Shown: positions 11,235 through 24,260, counted from the first letter of the stretch. The stretch: DNA of 64,000 nucleotides from Metaphire vulgaris (GCA_018105865.1 CM030856.1:6926720-6990719); one strand, 5' to 3'. Numbers and translations: made by a program. Notes: generated by a model from the letters alone, not told the origin.

Positions 11235-11717
11235 GATAGACATGATGGGTGCACAATACCGAAAACCGATCCAGCCTTGGAAAATGTAAGCGATCTGTTG
11301 AATTACTGGCTGCTTCATTCACCTCAGACGCATTAAAAGTGCTGTTAGATCAATAGCTATTGGTCTAGAAAGAAGACTAAGCAGCTTAATATTGATGGAC
11401 ATTGCGACTGAAATCGTTCAAAGCTTTGACTTTCCGATTATCGACTCTTTTTCAGCAATCACGGCGCGTAGGAGAGTTTTTTTAGCATTACGCAATGCGC
11501 ACTATATACATAGCAAATCAATGTGATTAGGCTCTAGTCTACCAGTATAGAAGAGTTCAAAGTTCAAGAGCTGTAAAGTGTAAATTGCCTATTATGTTGC
11601 TTTTATAACAGTCGATACTGTTATGCTGTAGCCTACATTCGGTGAAAATTAATAATGTCATATTATAAATTTTAGGTGAAAGCGCTATTGAAACGATTAA
11701 TCATATATTCATAGGCC

Positions 11718-11908
<191 letters not shown>

Positions 11909-12298
11909 ATATATTTGAAAGACTTTTATGTAAGGCATCGAAATCGGCGGAGGTGGGGGTTATAAATTTATTTGCGAAACGGGCCTACAGAATCTTAATC
12001 CGGTCCTAACCAAGAGCGGTGCGAGTGTGCAGTGTCTGCCTGGTTAACACATCCGAAGTCCTGGTTGAGTATCTATGAGCCTGGACAGTTAGCAAGGGTC
12101 GGCGATACGATGACTGGTTTGAATGTTGCATCTTGTGGACCAGGAGACAGATTTGTCCTTTTTATCGTTCAAATGTGAGGATTAACTTTTAAACTTCTCT
12201 GTTCTCTCCCTCTCCGGTGTCTTGACGTTTCGGAGGCAACATTGATCACTTTTCGTCAAAATATTCCCTTATCTCCCGATATGTCTATTCTCACTTTC

Positions 12299-12458
<160 letters not shown>

Positions 12459-12459
12459 A

Positions 12460-12916
12460 TATAGGAGGTTTTGGTCGGCCGCTTCGGGGCGTTCAAGGAC
12501 AGAGACGCATTTCGGATGAGTTCTTCTTCTTCCGACTGACGAAATACAATCGTAGCCGGGCAAAAACGACCATATCGAAGAATGAGATGTTATCGTCAAA
12601 AGGCTGACGTCGAATGCTTTCACCGTCTACCGGGAGCGAGCAAAGTCCTTGGCAGGTTTCTAGCACAATGACTCTGGGCCCTTCAAAGGCGTAGCTATCC
12701 TCGGTAAAATACAAGAAACGGTTCGAGCCGGGGAGCGGGGGGAATGGGGGGGACGAGATAGACTCTATCGGGTCGTGTCCTCTACGCGCGTCTTATCTGT
12801 TTTGTAGTCCGTTCTGTTCAGTTGTAGGCTACTTGTGTGTTATCTAAACAGAGACGCGTCTATAGATCTTCGGAACCTATAGGCCTACGTTGTTTTCGAC
12901 GCTCTATGAGCGTTGT

Positions 12917-12917
<1 letters not shown>
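12460..12917. other. Non-repetitive stretch, no gene recognised
   Basis: GC-richer than the flanks with several CpGs. No exon with both splice sites and a recognisable product was found. Confidence 0.4.

Positions 12918-12965
<48 letters not shown>
12918..12965. repeat. (TC)n microsatellite
   Basis: About 24 CT dinucleotides. A short (TA)n follows at 13133-13162. Confidence 0.95.
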
Positions 12966-12966
<1 letters not shown>

Positions 12967-13499
12967 CAGACTGAAACAATACTGGGCGACGATCACACGC
13001 AATGCACAACACATTGCAGGCAGACAGAGCTGCTGGAAAGCGCCATGGACGCAGATGGAAAGCTTTTTACTCTGTCGGAGATTTACTTCCATGGACGGCC
13101 ATGGAAATAATTTTACTCTGTCGGAGATTTACTATATATATATATATATATGCATATATATATTGTACGCTTATCTGTCAGTTCGGACGAGAGCTTACGC
13201 GCTGCACCCACCCGTAGGCCAAGACGCTTTCTACAGATAATATAGCAGCTGGAGATCAAACCTGTATAATGAAGTTGATGCAAGTGACTGTTATCGACAG
13301 CAATATGCGCAGGCACACTTAAAGGCGTCAGGGCGCTTTACTTCTACACTAATAAGAAACTGGTGCTTAATATATGAGGATTAAATTCTAACAGAAATAA
13401 ACACAATAGTCATTTCCGAGCAAAGTCTGGCTAAAAATTAATAATTATATATCGAATCAACTGATAGAATTGAGCTGGTTTACATCATTTAAGCTCATC

Positions 13500-14030
13500 A
13501 TCATCACCACCACCATCATCATCATCACCACCACCATCATCTTCTTCTTTTCTGTCCTGAGGCAGGTTCAGGCAGTGGCGGCTCTAGGATTTGGCAAGTG
13601 GGGGGGCGCTGGGGTGGCAACTTCTAATAATGGGGACCAACTATTTGTTGTTTAATGTATGTAGCATTGAGTATAGGGTCCCAACTGGGGGGCCACTGGG
13701 GGGGCAGGCTCTCAATAGGGGGCACGGGCCCCTCTGGCCCCCCGGTGGAGCCGCCACTGGGTTCAGGGCTCCGTTGCCTCCATTCTTCTGTGTTCCTTGC
13801 CTCTTCTTTGATTTCAGCAAAGGTTATGTGTGGCTGTGCATCTGTCTTCATCCGGCCATGTAGCATCCTTCTTGGTCTGCTTTTTGTCTTCTTTCCAGAC
13901 ATACTTCCTTCTCCTTCCATAACTGCTTCAAACAATGATTCCCCTCTTAGCACATGTCCAATCCAGTTTCTTTCTCTGTCTTCCTTAGACGGTGTTAATC
14001 AGCGATCTCTGTTTAACACCATGTGAACAT
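13500..14030 (-). pseudogene. LINE ORF2 C-terminal remnant with (GAT)n tail, split by a hAT element
   Basis: The minus strand reads RSLINTV, then a frameshift, then RNWIGHVLRGESLFEAVMEG, later KTKSRPRRMLHG, and finally EEWRQRSPEP. This is the same type of reverse-transcriptase C-terminus as at 24.57 kb. A hAT MITE (13573-13759) is inserted at its end. The ATG/ATC-type tail at 13500-13545 is the probable 3' simple-repeat tail. Confidence 0.65.
13573..13759. mobile_element. hAT MITE, family B (CAGTGGCGGCTC ends)
   Basis: The ends CAGTGGCGGCTCTAGGATTT and GTGGAGCCGCCACTG are flanked by perfect GGTTCAGG duplications (13565-13572, 13760-13767). It is the cleanest copy of family B in the window and is inserted in a LINE remnant, so it is younger than that LINE. 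Confidence 0.92.
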
Positions 14031-14107
14031 ACTGCAGTCAGTGTTTTAGCCCAAGAAGTTGTCGGTCGAACTGATAAAGAATGAACGTAAGCCTATGACG
14101 TTAATCG

Positions 14108-14283
14108 CAGGGGCGTAGCGACGGAGGGTATATCGGTTTATATACCCTCCCAAAATCAGTCTACCTTAAAGTTTTTATGTGATTTACATGTGATTATATG
14201 TGGTTTATATGGTTTATAGTTAAGATTTATACCCACCCAAAATATTTATACCATCCCAAATCAAATTCCTGGCTACGCCCCTG
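14108..14283. mobile_element. hAT MITE, family A
   Basis: The ends CAGGGGCGTAGCGACGG and CTGGCTACGCCCCTG are flanked by GTTAATCG and GCTAATCG. It is in the opposite orientation to the 7313 copy. Confidence 0.9.
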
Positions 14284-14514
14284 GCTAATCGCAATCGTGA
14301 CCATTTTAGGAATAAAGCAGAGTCGCTCATCTCAACGAGAATCCTCTTAATCGACCTCTGATTTCTATATTTCTTTGAAACTGTAATCCAGATTTAGGCT
14401 CATTTGGTGTTGTGAAATTCTGTAAAATTATTTCAACCGCTATGCAGGAATTCAGCTATTTTCTGGGACAGGCCTATAGCCTATTGCCTATCCGCGCTTT
14501 AGAAAGAAAGCTGA

Positions 14515-14690
14515 AAGCAGAAGGCCAGAAAGAGATCGCTACAGAGAAAAATAATTCAAGGAAATATTAAAGACACACTTGAGAAATGGAAGAATTATGG
14601 AATGGATCCGAGTGGTTGGCAACAGAAGGAAAGTTGGAAAAGAATGGATTTTTGAAAGAGGAAAAGAGATGAAAAGAGCCTAATGTGACA
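14515..14690 (+). pseudogene. Degenerate LINE C-terminal remnant
   Basis: Fragments such as RPERDRYREK and, in another frame, ESWKRMDF resemble the last residues of LINE ORF2 proteins. Several frameshifts are needed. The call is weak. Confidence 0.3.
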
Positions 14691-14817
14691 TGATTTGCAT
14701 ATTTTAGTTGATAGTTTGCAATACCTATAACCCTTTGGCTGCTAGACAGCTATTGTAGATAGTTGGAGCGGTCTTTCTGTCCACAGCATCTACTTGCTGC
14801 TTCAACAGCAGGACAGG

Positions 14818-14961
14818 CAGTGGCGGGTCCAAGATTTGAAAAATGGGGTGGAGGTTGGAAGGGGCAACTAGTAGTAAATATAGGTCCCAACAGGGTGACA
14901 CTGGGGTCAGGCATTCAATAGTGGGCACGGGTCCCCGGGCCCCCATGTGGAGCCGCCACTG
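14818..14961. mobile_element. hAT MITE, family B
   Basis: CAGTGGCGGGTCC to GGAGCCGCCACTG, with AGGACAGG and AGGATAGG flanking. It is shorter than the 13573 copy, with internal deletion. Confidence 0.88.
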
Positions 14962-14999
14962 AGGATAGGGTTTCACCGTTGGATAGCTACCTGGTCCCG

Positions 15000-15660
15000 A
15001 AAGTAGTAATTAGTCTCGTGTGTCATCGAGTAAGGTAACCACGCAGGACACGACCCGCTTCGTCTCTCTTTCCGCGATACGAACGAAAGTTTTAGAACCG
15101 ACGAGCTGGTTGTTTGTAAATGGAAGCAGATCGATTTCCTAGCTCCACCTATCGACGGCGCCTGAAACGTCAACACTGTACTTGCCGCCGGAAACGAGTA
15201 CGTTGAAAGAAACAGGTAAATCCGGGCCACGCCGCCGTCGTGGGATGGCGAGAACCAGGTTAGCAGCAGCAGCAGCAGCAGCAGCCACCAACCAGGTGCC
15301 TGGCAAGACCGTTTCTATAGACGGTGTCGACGTCTGACTTGCGCAGCTATAGCCGTCGGAGTTGCAGCCGCGCAAAAATACGGACGAGGCCGGGAAAAAT
15401 ACGCCAGGAAAATACTATACCCGCGGACAAGAAATAAACAGGCGAAAGACATACAAACAGCGTCGTCTCAAGACAGAACGGGATGAATGGACGGACAGAT
15501 GGACGTACGGGGTGGGGTGGGGGGTGGGGCAAAAAACGTGTAACTGCAGGTGTGAGGACAAATTGCAAAAAGCTGCGGCGTTGTCTGTCGAAAACCTGAA
15601 AAGAGCGATGATAGAAAAGGCAACTGGACGAAGACGCCGTGTTTCTGTCTAGCTGTGCGT
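15000..15660. other. CpG-rich non-repetitive stretch with a (CAG)n tract
   Basis: A GC- and CpG-rich block free of recognised transposons, with about nine CAG units at 15260-15286. Frames exist on both strands, but none shows a known domain. It might hold an untranslated first exon or regulatory DNA; nothing in the sequence decides this. Confidence 0.3.
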
Positions 15661-15808
15661 GAATTTTGGAGTAGGCTATTCCGCGGTTGGTATTTTTATC
15701 TGGGGGTTTTTTATAGCAGAGGTCGAGTTTTTAAAAGACAGTGTCGGGGTCGCACATCCAAGCATCAAGATTTTCGACTCCCAGCCCAGCCTTCAGCCAA
15801 TATGCATG

Positions 15809-15934
15809 CAAAGGCGTAAACTTCCACTAGGCTTCCACGCTCCAAGTGTCCTCCACTTTTTGAGAGGCTACCATAGGGAAGGTGGAAGGTATATAGAGGT
15901 TGGGTCCCCACTTTTTCGTTCAAGCTTACGCCAA
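15809..15934. mobile_element. Short inverted-repeat MITE (AAGGCGTAAACTT)
   Basis: AAGGCGTAAACTTCC on the left mirrors AAGCTTACGCCA on the right; both sides abut ATGCATG. Related GGCGTAAAC pieces occur at 16383 and 16760. Confidence 0.55.
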
Positions 15935-16964
15935 TGCATGTATGGGCATGAGCGAATGGTCTAGAAACTGAACTCGATCTAGGTCAGAATATAGATCTAT
16001 CGATTACCGGCATGGGTTGGGTTGGAGATTTGATGAGTTGGGCTGGATTGGGTTCTAAAAAAAGACCCATGAACATTTCTGGGTACCACATTCCTTTGGC
16101 TATTAAATGCTATTGGTTACATATATCGCGGCACCTCTGTACAGGATGTTCTAGATACATTATATCGATCGGTCATTTATTACATTTTGTATTTGCGCTA
16201 CAAAATCACCCCCATGAGATAGATGTCGAGAGTGAAATGGTTGTAAGGAAGTCAACATTTTATATTCAAGCAAGTATCATTTAGTATAGTTTGTGCAACT
16301 CTTAATCTTCTTCTTGAACACTTATAGCACTAAATGACTAAGGCCAATGTCCGAAATGCCAGTGGGTCATGATTCTAACCCACTGGCGTAAACTTAGATG
16401 AAAAAGTGGGGCCTAGTAAACAACCTTCCCATTCCCTGTGACAGCCTCTCAAAGAGTACGTGGTTCGAGTCGCCTAATATAGAAGTTTACGCCCAGCGGC
16501 TTCTATCCCCCCTTGCAGCAGGGCTCAATTCCCCCCAAAATTACAAATCCCCCAAAATTACAAATCCCCTCTGTTAATTTGCTCCCTTGTAAACTTAGTA
16601 TTATATTCAGCTTTTCATCCTTTGTGTTAGGCATAGCTATCATTGATTACTTCACGGTCAGTGTTATTTTGAATCAATATCAGTCTCGTTGAGTTCAGAT
16701 TAGTAGCCCCCTTTCCGGGCGCAGCTGCGCCCGCCTTAAATAGGGATAGAAGCCCCTGTTTACGCCTATGGTCTACCCCCATTGGGCGAAAACGCGTCCA
16801 GTGATGGTCGGAAGAAATTTTTGATCCGGGAGTTGTTTCCAACATTTTTACTGTATGCCCATTGCTTTAATCGAACGAAAATCGAACAACTTAGTCAGTC
16901 CTGGCGAATGGCGATATATCTAGATTTCACTGTATATACGATGTAGTTCTGCCTACCACTGGCA

Positions 16965-17135
16965 TTGAGTGGCTATTCTATGGCCACCTAGAGATTGAGG
17001 GGAGTTTGAAATTTGGGGGGAACAGACATTGGGGAGGTCATACTACTTGCCAAAATGTCAAAAATGTTGGGGAATTAAAACTTGAGGGGAAATTCCCTCA
17101 GAGATGGCCTAGAATAAACACTGATTGGCATTGCA
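16965..17135. mobile_element. hAT-like remnant, family H
   Basis: The right end AGATGGCCTAGAATAAACACTG-like and the left GTGGCTATTCTATGGCCACC resemble the elements at 21883, 39684 and 46193. Target duplications are blurred. Confidence 0.4.
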
Positions 17136-17252
17136 CGCCATTTATTTACAGTGTCTTGTCGCAATTTAGAATGTAATAACATAAGTAATCGTAAAAATAA
17201 CGTTGACATTAATTAGTCTTAATCCTGTTTATACGACACAACTGGTCTTCAT

Positions 17253-17437
17253 CAGTGGCGGCTCCACAGGGGACCCGAGGGGCCGTGCCCCTATTGAGTG
17301 CCTGGCATCCCAGTGGCCCCTCTGTTGGGACCCTATACTTAATACTACATACCTAACAACAAATGGTTGGCCCCCATGATTAGAAGTTGCCACCCCCAAC
17401 GCCCCCCCCCACTTGCCAAATCCTGGAGCCGCCACTG
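17253..17437. mobile_element. hAT MITE, family B
   Basis: CAGTGGCGGCTCCACAGG to CTGGAGCCGCCACTG, with perfect GTCTTCAT duplications (17245-17252, 17438-17445). Confidence 0.92.
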
Positions 17438-18024
17438 GTCTTCATGTCGTAGATCTCTTCGGACCTCGATCTTTAGCTGTACCAACCAACGGTTTGACTG
17501 AATACATCCATGACCTAGATGGCAGTCGTACGCCCCTGGAGCTTATCTATAGACTCCATTATCTGGACACCGATGCAGCGTTTCATAAAGTCGAACATAA
17601 ATCAATCAGGGCGAGAACTGGCCTCTAGCGTCGTTAATTCCTTCTAAAAGCCCGATTTGTTGATATATCTGCGACTGAGTGACATCCACTAATGGCGACA
17701 ACCTGTTGGCTTCGCGCGTACGTAGAGAGTCATTCTCTCTGGCATTTAGTGTCTCTCTCTCTCTCTCGTCTGGGTCTCCGAGAGTGTCTCTTTACCACCG
17801 GCGCCAAGTAATTGCCTCCTTATGCCTAAGCATCTTGAGATCTTATAATGCGCCTGCTGCTGGACCGTGTATCAAGATAGCAGTCATTACGAATTTACGA
17901 ATGACCGCCTTGTGTAGTTAAACAGAAGCGCAGAAGGCCAGAAGCAACAGCTGCCCATCTGTGCTGTGCTACTCAGTTGAACGGTTGCGAAGGCCTATTC
18001 GAAGACTGTGCTTGCAGTATCAGT

Positions 18025-18249
18025 CAGAGATGTCCATTTGTCCTTTTTTAGAACCCAACCCATCAAATCTCCAACCCAACCCAACCCATGCCGATAAAGG
18101 ATTTACTTGACCCAACCCAACCCACTGTAATACATTAGTTTCTTAAACCATAACTTATTTTCTGACCCAACCCAACCCATCATTAACATGGAAAAATCTG
18201 ACCCAAACCAACCCAACCCATGGGTTAACCCAACCCATGGACATCTCTG
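18025..18249. mobile_element. hAT MITE, family D (CCCAACCCAACC-rich)
   Basis: The ends CAGAGATGTCCATTTG and CATGGACATCTCTG are flanked by GTATCAGT and ATATCAGT. The interior is made of irregular AACCCAACCCATG units. Related pieces lie at 16010-16080, 41437-41540 and around 50043-50790. Confidence 0.85.
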
Positions 18250-18754
18250 ATATCAGTGGCCTGGCTGCTCTAATTCACCTGCAAGACTTTCCGTAAAACG
18301 AATAATATATAGCGACACGTAGAAATTTCAACCTTCGGTGTTGGTTAAGATGTCTAAAATCCCAAACTATTTATCCCACTGGACGTGGGAGGTTGTTTCC
18401 GACCAGTGGAGAGGGTCAAACTCCCAAACAACTCACGGCAAATCGAACACACATTGGTTTAGAGCGGTCTTTAAAAGATATCCGAACATGTTTCCCAATA
18501 TGACAGTCTTTCTCCTTTCTAGTTAGGACCTGAGAAGACACAACGTAAGTGATAACAAATGAGATTGGAAATGATCGAAGACGATGGTAGAGAGTTGAGG
18601 CACCGTCATCTATGGAAAGATGATATTATTAACAACAGAGGAACGAACACGCAAAACCAGCAATCGTATACGTAGAAATAGAGATACAGGCATAATAGTA
18701 AATTATTATTAATAATAATTGTAGTAATAATAATGGTATTATTATTACTACTGT

Positions 18755-18991
<237 letters not shown>

Positions 18992-19434
18992 AGTCGGCAT
19001 AGTTTTAGGAATGCTACTAGTCTACTACTAGCTGTATGCTGTAATTGGTAGAGTTAAAAATGGATTGCGAACTTGTTGCATTTGGCCACTACAAACTTTT
19101 TGGAAATTATTGTGAGCCAGTATTTTCGTTGGAACTCTTTAAATTCTCAGGCAATGCGTCGTACAATTAGCCTACTTGGCGTATTATCTGGAATCGTCCT
19201 TGAAGAAGTCCACCCTATAGTATACTAGAGCCCAATCGGTATGACCCTACTACGAACAGCGTTGGTGGGCAGTTAACCCCGTTAGTAATTGCTAAGACAA
19301 ACCAGATGAGGCACTTATCGAGACTCAGCCATTTATGACTTTGTCCCATTTGCTGAGATTTCCTTAGACTCTGAGAGCTACCGTACTACGATAGTGTACT
19401 ACGATTTAGAGTGACTTAGGAGGAGGCATTACTG

Positions 19435-19550
19435 CCTGTTTGAAGGCCACCAAGGGCGCTAAAGGGGATTTGACCTCGCTCCGTCAGCCTACCGCTCCAG
19501 CGCCTAACCCACTCTGCCATCTTCCGCCCTACACTCCATGGGCTCAGCGC
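19435..19550 (-). mobile_element. tRNA-derived SINE, family 1
   Basis: On the minus strand GGCAGAGTGGGTTAGGCGC resembles an A box and GCGAGGTCAAATCCCC a B box, so RNA polymerase III would start upstream at about 19540. The body shares GCGCCC and AGGCAGTAATGCCTCC blocks with the copy at 44685-44795. A true tRNA gene is unlikely because the cloverleaf does not close. Confidence 0.6.
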
Positions 19551-19569
19551 CCGTAAGGAGAACCGAAGG

Positions 19570-19650
<81 letters not shown>

Positions 19651-19705
19651 TACGACAATTTATATAGCGCAGTAACATAACTGGAGCTAAAATCAAGAGC
19701 GCTTT
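19570..19705 (-). mobile_element. Retroelement 3' stub with (TTA)n tail
   Basis: (TTA)n at 19570-19651 is followed by ACAATTTATATAGCGC and AGAGCGCTTTAC. On the minus strand this is a conserved 3' end running into an (AAT)n tail. Confidence 0.55.
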
Positions 19706-19859
19706 ACAAAGGAGTCACTTATAAGATATATTAAATAAGTGTGTCTTTATGAGCTTCTCAAAACAGTTAGCGCCTTCAGTTTGACATAGTAACGGCTGAA
19801 TGAGGGTGGATTGCCAGCCTTTCCCTCGCCGCCTTTCCTTCCACCGAATTAACATCCGA

Positions 19860-20012
19860 TGTGCTCATTCACAGCTGAGTCGACTGGGGGTGGGGTGGGG
19901 AGGCGCTTGGGACAGAAACAACCGAAAAGTTTCTGTCGCGGCCGGGAGTTGAACCACGGACCTCAAGATTGGCAGACCGGTGCGTTAACCACTGCTCCAC
20001 CGCGTACCCTAA
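19860..20012 (-). mobile_element. tRNA-derived SINE, family 2
   Basis: The minus strand has GGTGGAGCAGTGGTTAACGC (A box) and GTCCGTGGTTCAACTCCC (B box) about 45 bp apart. This matches a pol III internal promoter. The downstream body contains AGCACATCGGATGTTAATTC. Confidence 0.65.
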
Positions 20013-20440
20013 GCTAGCTGTACGTAGCGGCGAATCTGCACGTAGCGGCATCACTTAGGGTTAATAGCTTCAATGTATTTCTTCTGCTTCTGTGATACAC
20101 TCGAATTCCATTCAGATTATTTTGTAATTCCATTTAGAAAGAAGTGAAATCGGATGCAATCGATTGTTTAGCACGTCGAGGTCAGAGTTCACCGACGTGA
20201 CGTCATAAAGTACGGATGTAATGCAATCGCAGAGTACTCGACCGCGGTTGGACTTAGTTGATCGACGACGTCATAAGCTCGGATTCGATAAGATAAGAAA
20301 AATCACGTGACATAACCTAGCATTTCGACCGGTTGGCCTATGCGCATCATCTCTCAAGAAATGTACCTTCATGCGATCAGAAATCAACTCACCAACCTGG
20401 AAATGCAAAAAGACCGCCACCGAAGGATATTGAGCGCAGC

Positions 20441-20457
20441 ACTATAGAAATTTCGTG

Positions 20458-20489
<32 letters not shown>

Positions 20490-20492
20490 TAT
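20441..20492 (+). mobile_element. Retroelement 3' stub with (ACTT)n tail
   Basis: GCACTATAGAAATTTCGTG is followed by seven ACTT units. It is the same stub as at 3461 and in the hairpin at 45.7 kb. Confidence 0.6.
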
Positions 20493-20613
20493 CTTAACAT
20501 TAATTAGAGACCATATATTTACACGGTCGCGTCGCTGGCGTTTTAGCATCGAGTTATGACGTTATCAGAATGTGACGTCATCTTAAAGACGTCACTTTAT
20601 GCCTAATCGTTGT

Positions 20614-20933
20614 CATGGGTACCCACAGAAATTTTTCCAGAGGGGGGAGAGGGCAAAACGCAATGGTCGCGGTTAATATTTTAGCAAGGTTTCCAAATGC
20701 AAAATTTGACAATCAATAATATTATTTCATAAGATTGGCAGACTGCTAGGTAAAATCCATTCAGGTACCGTTTTACTTTCTTTAAGTACTAAGTACAGTA
20801 ACTTCAGTAAGTAGTTTTTTGGCGTGAAAATGATGGTTAGAAGCCAAAATATAATTAATTACAAAAGTAGATTTGCATTTTCAAGGAGAGGCGGGACAAG
20901 TGCCCCTCTTGCCCCAATGTGTGGGCACCCATG
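20614..20933. mobile_element. hAT-like MITE, family E (CATGGGTRCCC ends)
   Basis: CATGGGTACCCACAG and GTGTGGGCACCCATG are inverted ends; ATCGTTGT and ATCGTGGT flank it. AAATTTTTCCAGA lies just inside the left end. Related copies are at 44912 and 46809. Confidence 0.8.
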
Positions 20934-20973
20934 ATCGTGGTCTTATTGCAAGATGTCTTGCCAGTGACGTAGC

Positions 20974-21140
20974 CAGGGGCGTAGCGACGGGAGGGTATAT
21001 CGGTATATATATACCCCCCAATCAGTCTACCTTAAAGTTGTTTATGTGATTTACAAGTGGTTATATGTGGTTTATATGGTTTATGCGGTTTATAGTTAAG
21101 GTTTATACTCTCCCAAATCAAATTCCTGGCTACGCCCCTG
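20974..21140. mobile_element. hAT MITE, family A
   Basis: CAGGGGCGTAGCGACGGG to CTGGCTACGCCCCTG, with perfect GACGTAGC duplications (20966-20973, 21141-21148). Confidence 0.92.
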
Positions 21141-21332
21141 GACGTAGCATTCCGCTGTGTACTAGTGTGTATAGTACACTGGAGGACCCGGCGATCATGC
21201 AGAGGGTCCCTGACGGCGAGTATAATGCTTCTTACTTGTAAAACATTCAGAATTATTGAAACAATTGATAAAACCTAAAAGTGGAATAGCATGTCGTGAG
21301 CAGCGTCAACACTCAAATGATTAATTAACCGT

Positions 21333-21663
21333 AAGTGGCGTAGCCAGGATTTCCGAAAGAGGGGTTGTGGTTTTCGGTTTTGACCGCGACCAACATCAGA
21401 AAAAATCTTGACGAACAAAAAAATCTCGTCTATTTTTTTCATGACAAGCAAAAACACGTCACCTCATCTCTATTTAATATTTCCCCCCACGACCTGACAA
21501 GCAAAAAAGGTCGTCACCTCTTAAACCGTTGCATTCCATAGTCAAAGGGGGGTTTGACCCCCAAAATCGCGTCCCAAAATTAAAAATGCATGGAAACTCA
21601 GTAAAAATATTTTGTTTTCGGCAGCCAATGGGGTTTAACCCCAACCCCTTGGCTACACCACTG
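21333..21663. mobile_element. hAT element, family F (AGTGGCGTAGCCAGG ends)
   Basis: AAGTGGCGTAGCCAGGATT to CTTGGCTACACCACTG, with TTAACCGT and ATAACCAT flanking (two mismatches). It contains three copies of the TGACAAGCAAAAAAGGTCGTC module. Confidence 0.75.
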
Positions 21664-21882
21664 ATAACCATGACTTAATATTTAATAAAATTGGTAATTC
21701 TATCACTCTATCATTAATAGGCACGCGAAACTGCGAAATAACTAAATATCGCAAAATCGGAAAGGGTTTTTAAACTTTAAATCGAAGGGGGTTTTCAGGA
21801 GCCCCGTAACCGAAACTCTGCACTAGGGCCCCCACTGTCCCTCCAGGCCCCAGAGAAACCTTCCTAATCACTTTGTTTTGCT

Positions 21883-22036
21883 CGGTGTCTTATCCAGACC
21901 CCAGGCTTTTGGGGGTCAAATTGACTTGGCTGGAGTAGGGGAAAAGACGCAGTTCAATGCAAAAATTTGGGGGGGGATTTTGCGGTTTTGGAGGGGAAAA
22001 TCCCCCAACAAACAGACCTACCTGGATAAAACACTG
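21883..22036. mobile_element. hAT MITE, family H (CRGTGTYTTATCCAGAC ends)
   Basis: CGGTGTCTTATCCAGACCCC to GGATAAAACACTG, with perfect GTTTTGCT duplications (21875-21882, 22037-22044). Confidence 0.88.
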
Positions 22037-22267
22037 GTTTTGCTATATTTCTAGCGTCGTGTATCGAACAACGGTGACTGTCCTTCCCCCACCCACCCCA
22101 TTGAGACTGCAGAACGACACGAGTCGTTGTTGATCGGTTAAGAGGAGTTATTTTGATAAGTTGAGAAGAGAAACAGAAGACGTTGTGCTCGGAGCGAAGC
22201 GGGCGTCGTCTTCAAATGTGTTAAACAAACGAAACGCTGTTTAGATAGGACGGCGGTCGTTGCTTCC

Positions 22268-22455
<188 letters not shown>

Positions 22456-22634
22456 CGCTGCTTCGAGGTGCACACTGCACAACCCAGGCACGAACGCGGA
22501 AAACCCAACGGCGCCGCCTCTACCTCTAGCTCAAAGGATCATCGTATATCAAATACTACACACACACACACACACAAACACATATATATATACAAACACA
22601 CAACACACACACTAATGAAATATATATATATGTG

Positions 22635-22666
<32 letters not shown>

Positions 22667-23154
22667 CACCGGTTTGTCGTCCAGAACTTTAGGCATGTGT
22701 TTGGCACACTGTCCATGTTTAATAATACCACTACGGTATATATTTCTGTTGTTCATGTACATAAGCATCTCTACTGTCAGATGATTATCTGTCTGCGTTC
22801 TATCGACAGTCAACCGCTATGGCAACAGGAAATGGTACGGACGAAAAGAGCCAACGGCGTACCAGCTGCATGACCGTAGCGTACCAGCTGCGTGCAGCTG
22901 CTGGTCCCTGCTACTGCTGCTGGTGCTGATCGTACCACGTACCAGTCGTGAATGACTTTTATATGTTCTGGTGACCCTTTCTCTTTCATGGCGACGTAGA
23001 AATCATACCCGGATTGGATGGACAATAGTGCTGCATAAGTAAAAACTGAAACAAGGCGACAGCTAGACATAGGAATAACTGATTCTGTATTCCCATAAGT
23101 GACTTCTTCTTTATGTGTCTTCCTCTATCAATGAGTTGACAGTCATTTTCCTCC

Positions 23155-23295
<141 letters not shown>

Positions 23296-23431
23296 AGGCA
23301 AGAAAACAGAGACAAACATAAACATAAACATATAGAGATACAAAGAAAGACAGAGGGACGAAGAGACGGTGGTTGGAAGGTGAGTTTAATCAGAACAAAC
23401 ATGTGATGATGTTTTATGTTTCGGTAAGTCG

Positions 23432-23731
23432 CAGTGGCGGTTCCAGGATTTTTGGTGGGGGGGAGGAAAGAATGAATTCAAAGAAAGTTAGTGGTGGATG
23501 AAAATAGAAAGAGAAAATCAATAGACTTTGCCAAAAAAGACTGAAAAAATGAATTCCATCCATAATTTTACTACACTTTTACCGCAAAATGGGTGGACAA
23601 GCAAAAAAGGTCATCCGCAGTTAGTTTTATTACTAGACTTTTGCCCAAAAAAATAGGTTTCACAAGCAAAAAAGTCCGAAAGTCCGGTGGGGGATGCATC
23701 CCCACTCATCCCCCACGTAGAATCGCCACTG
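23432..23731. mobile_element. hAT MITE, family C
   Basis: CAGTGGCGGTTCCAGG to GTAGAATCGCCACTG, with perfect GTAAGTCG duplications (23424-23431, 23732-23739). It carries GACAAGCAAAAAAGGTCATC. Confidence 0.92.
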
Positions 23732-23739
23732 GTAAGTCG

Positions 23740-23839
23740 GGAGTGTTTCGACGGAATCGACGGCTAAAAAGCCGCCTCTGCTGCGACACCTTCCGCCGTC
23801 GAGCGGGCGAGCACGCCGAGCGCATTCGATGGGGGCTGT

Positions 23840-23911
<72 letters not shown>

Positions 23912-24260
23912 GCCAGGAAGGCTGGGCGCTGGAAACTGCTGCTGTGGCCGGTTCAGTGCTCCGCTGGGCGCCCGCACGCAACATTGGCGCTATCGTCTCG
24001 ACATCTGTAGCGGTAAAGTTTAACTTCGCCGCTCGATCGACAGTCCTGTCGCTTCGGTTAAGGATCTGGTAGGCGCGGTGTGCGAAAAATACGCCGTACA
24101 CCTGCTTCTCCGCGGACTCTTCTCTTGAATTTCGCGGAATTACTGTTGATGCGAAGTTAAGCGCGTGTTGTATGACGCAGAGTTTTCTATCGTCGGACTT
24201 CGGTCGAAAACTATTATTTCTACGCGGAAAACAGTGCCTCATAAGAGATATGCGTCGTTG
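23740..24260. other. CpG-rich unique block with fused (CAG)n(CGG)n
   Basis: The block is CpG-dense and free of recognised transposons. At 23837-23910 about 11 CAG units run directly into about 12 CGG units. A GGTAAAG donor-like site follows at 24011. Such features fit an untranslated first exon or promoter, possibly of the receptor gene that starts coding at 28147, but no acceptor, TSS or product can be shown. Long alanine or arginine frames over the repeat are not trusted. Confidence 0.3.

Noticed and set aside
19920..20010. Functional tRNA gene on the minus strand
   Set aside because: A- and B-box motifs are present but the acceptor stem and cloverleaf do not form, and a SINE body follows.
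23706..24242. 178-codon minus-strand frame with Arg and Cys runs
   Set aside because: Length comes from the triplet tract read in several frames; no domain or splice structure supports a protein, though the CpG-rich block itself is reported.
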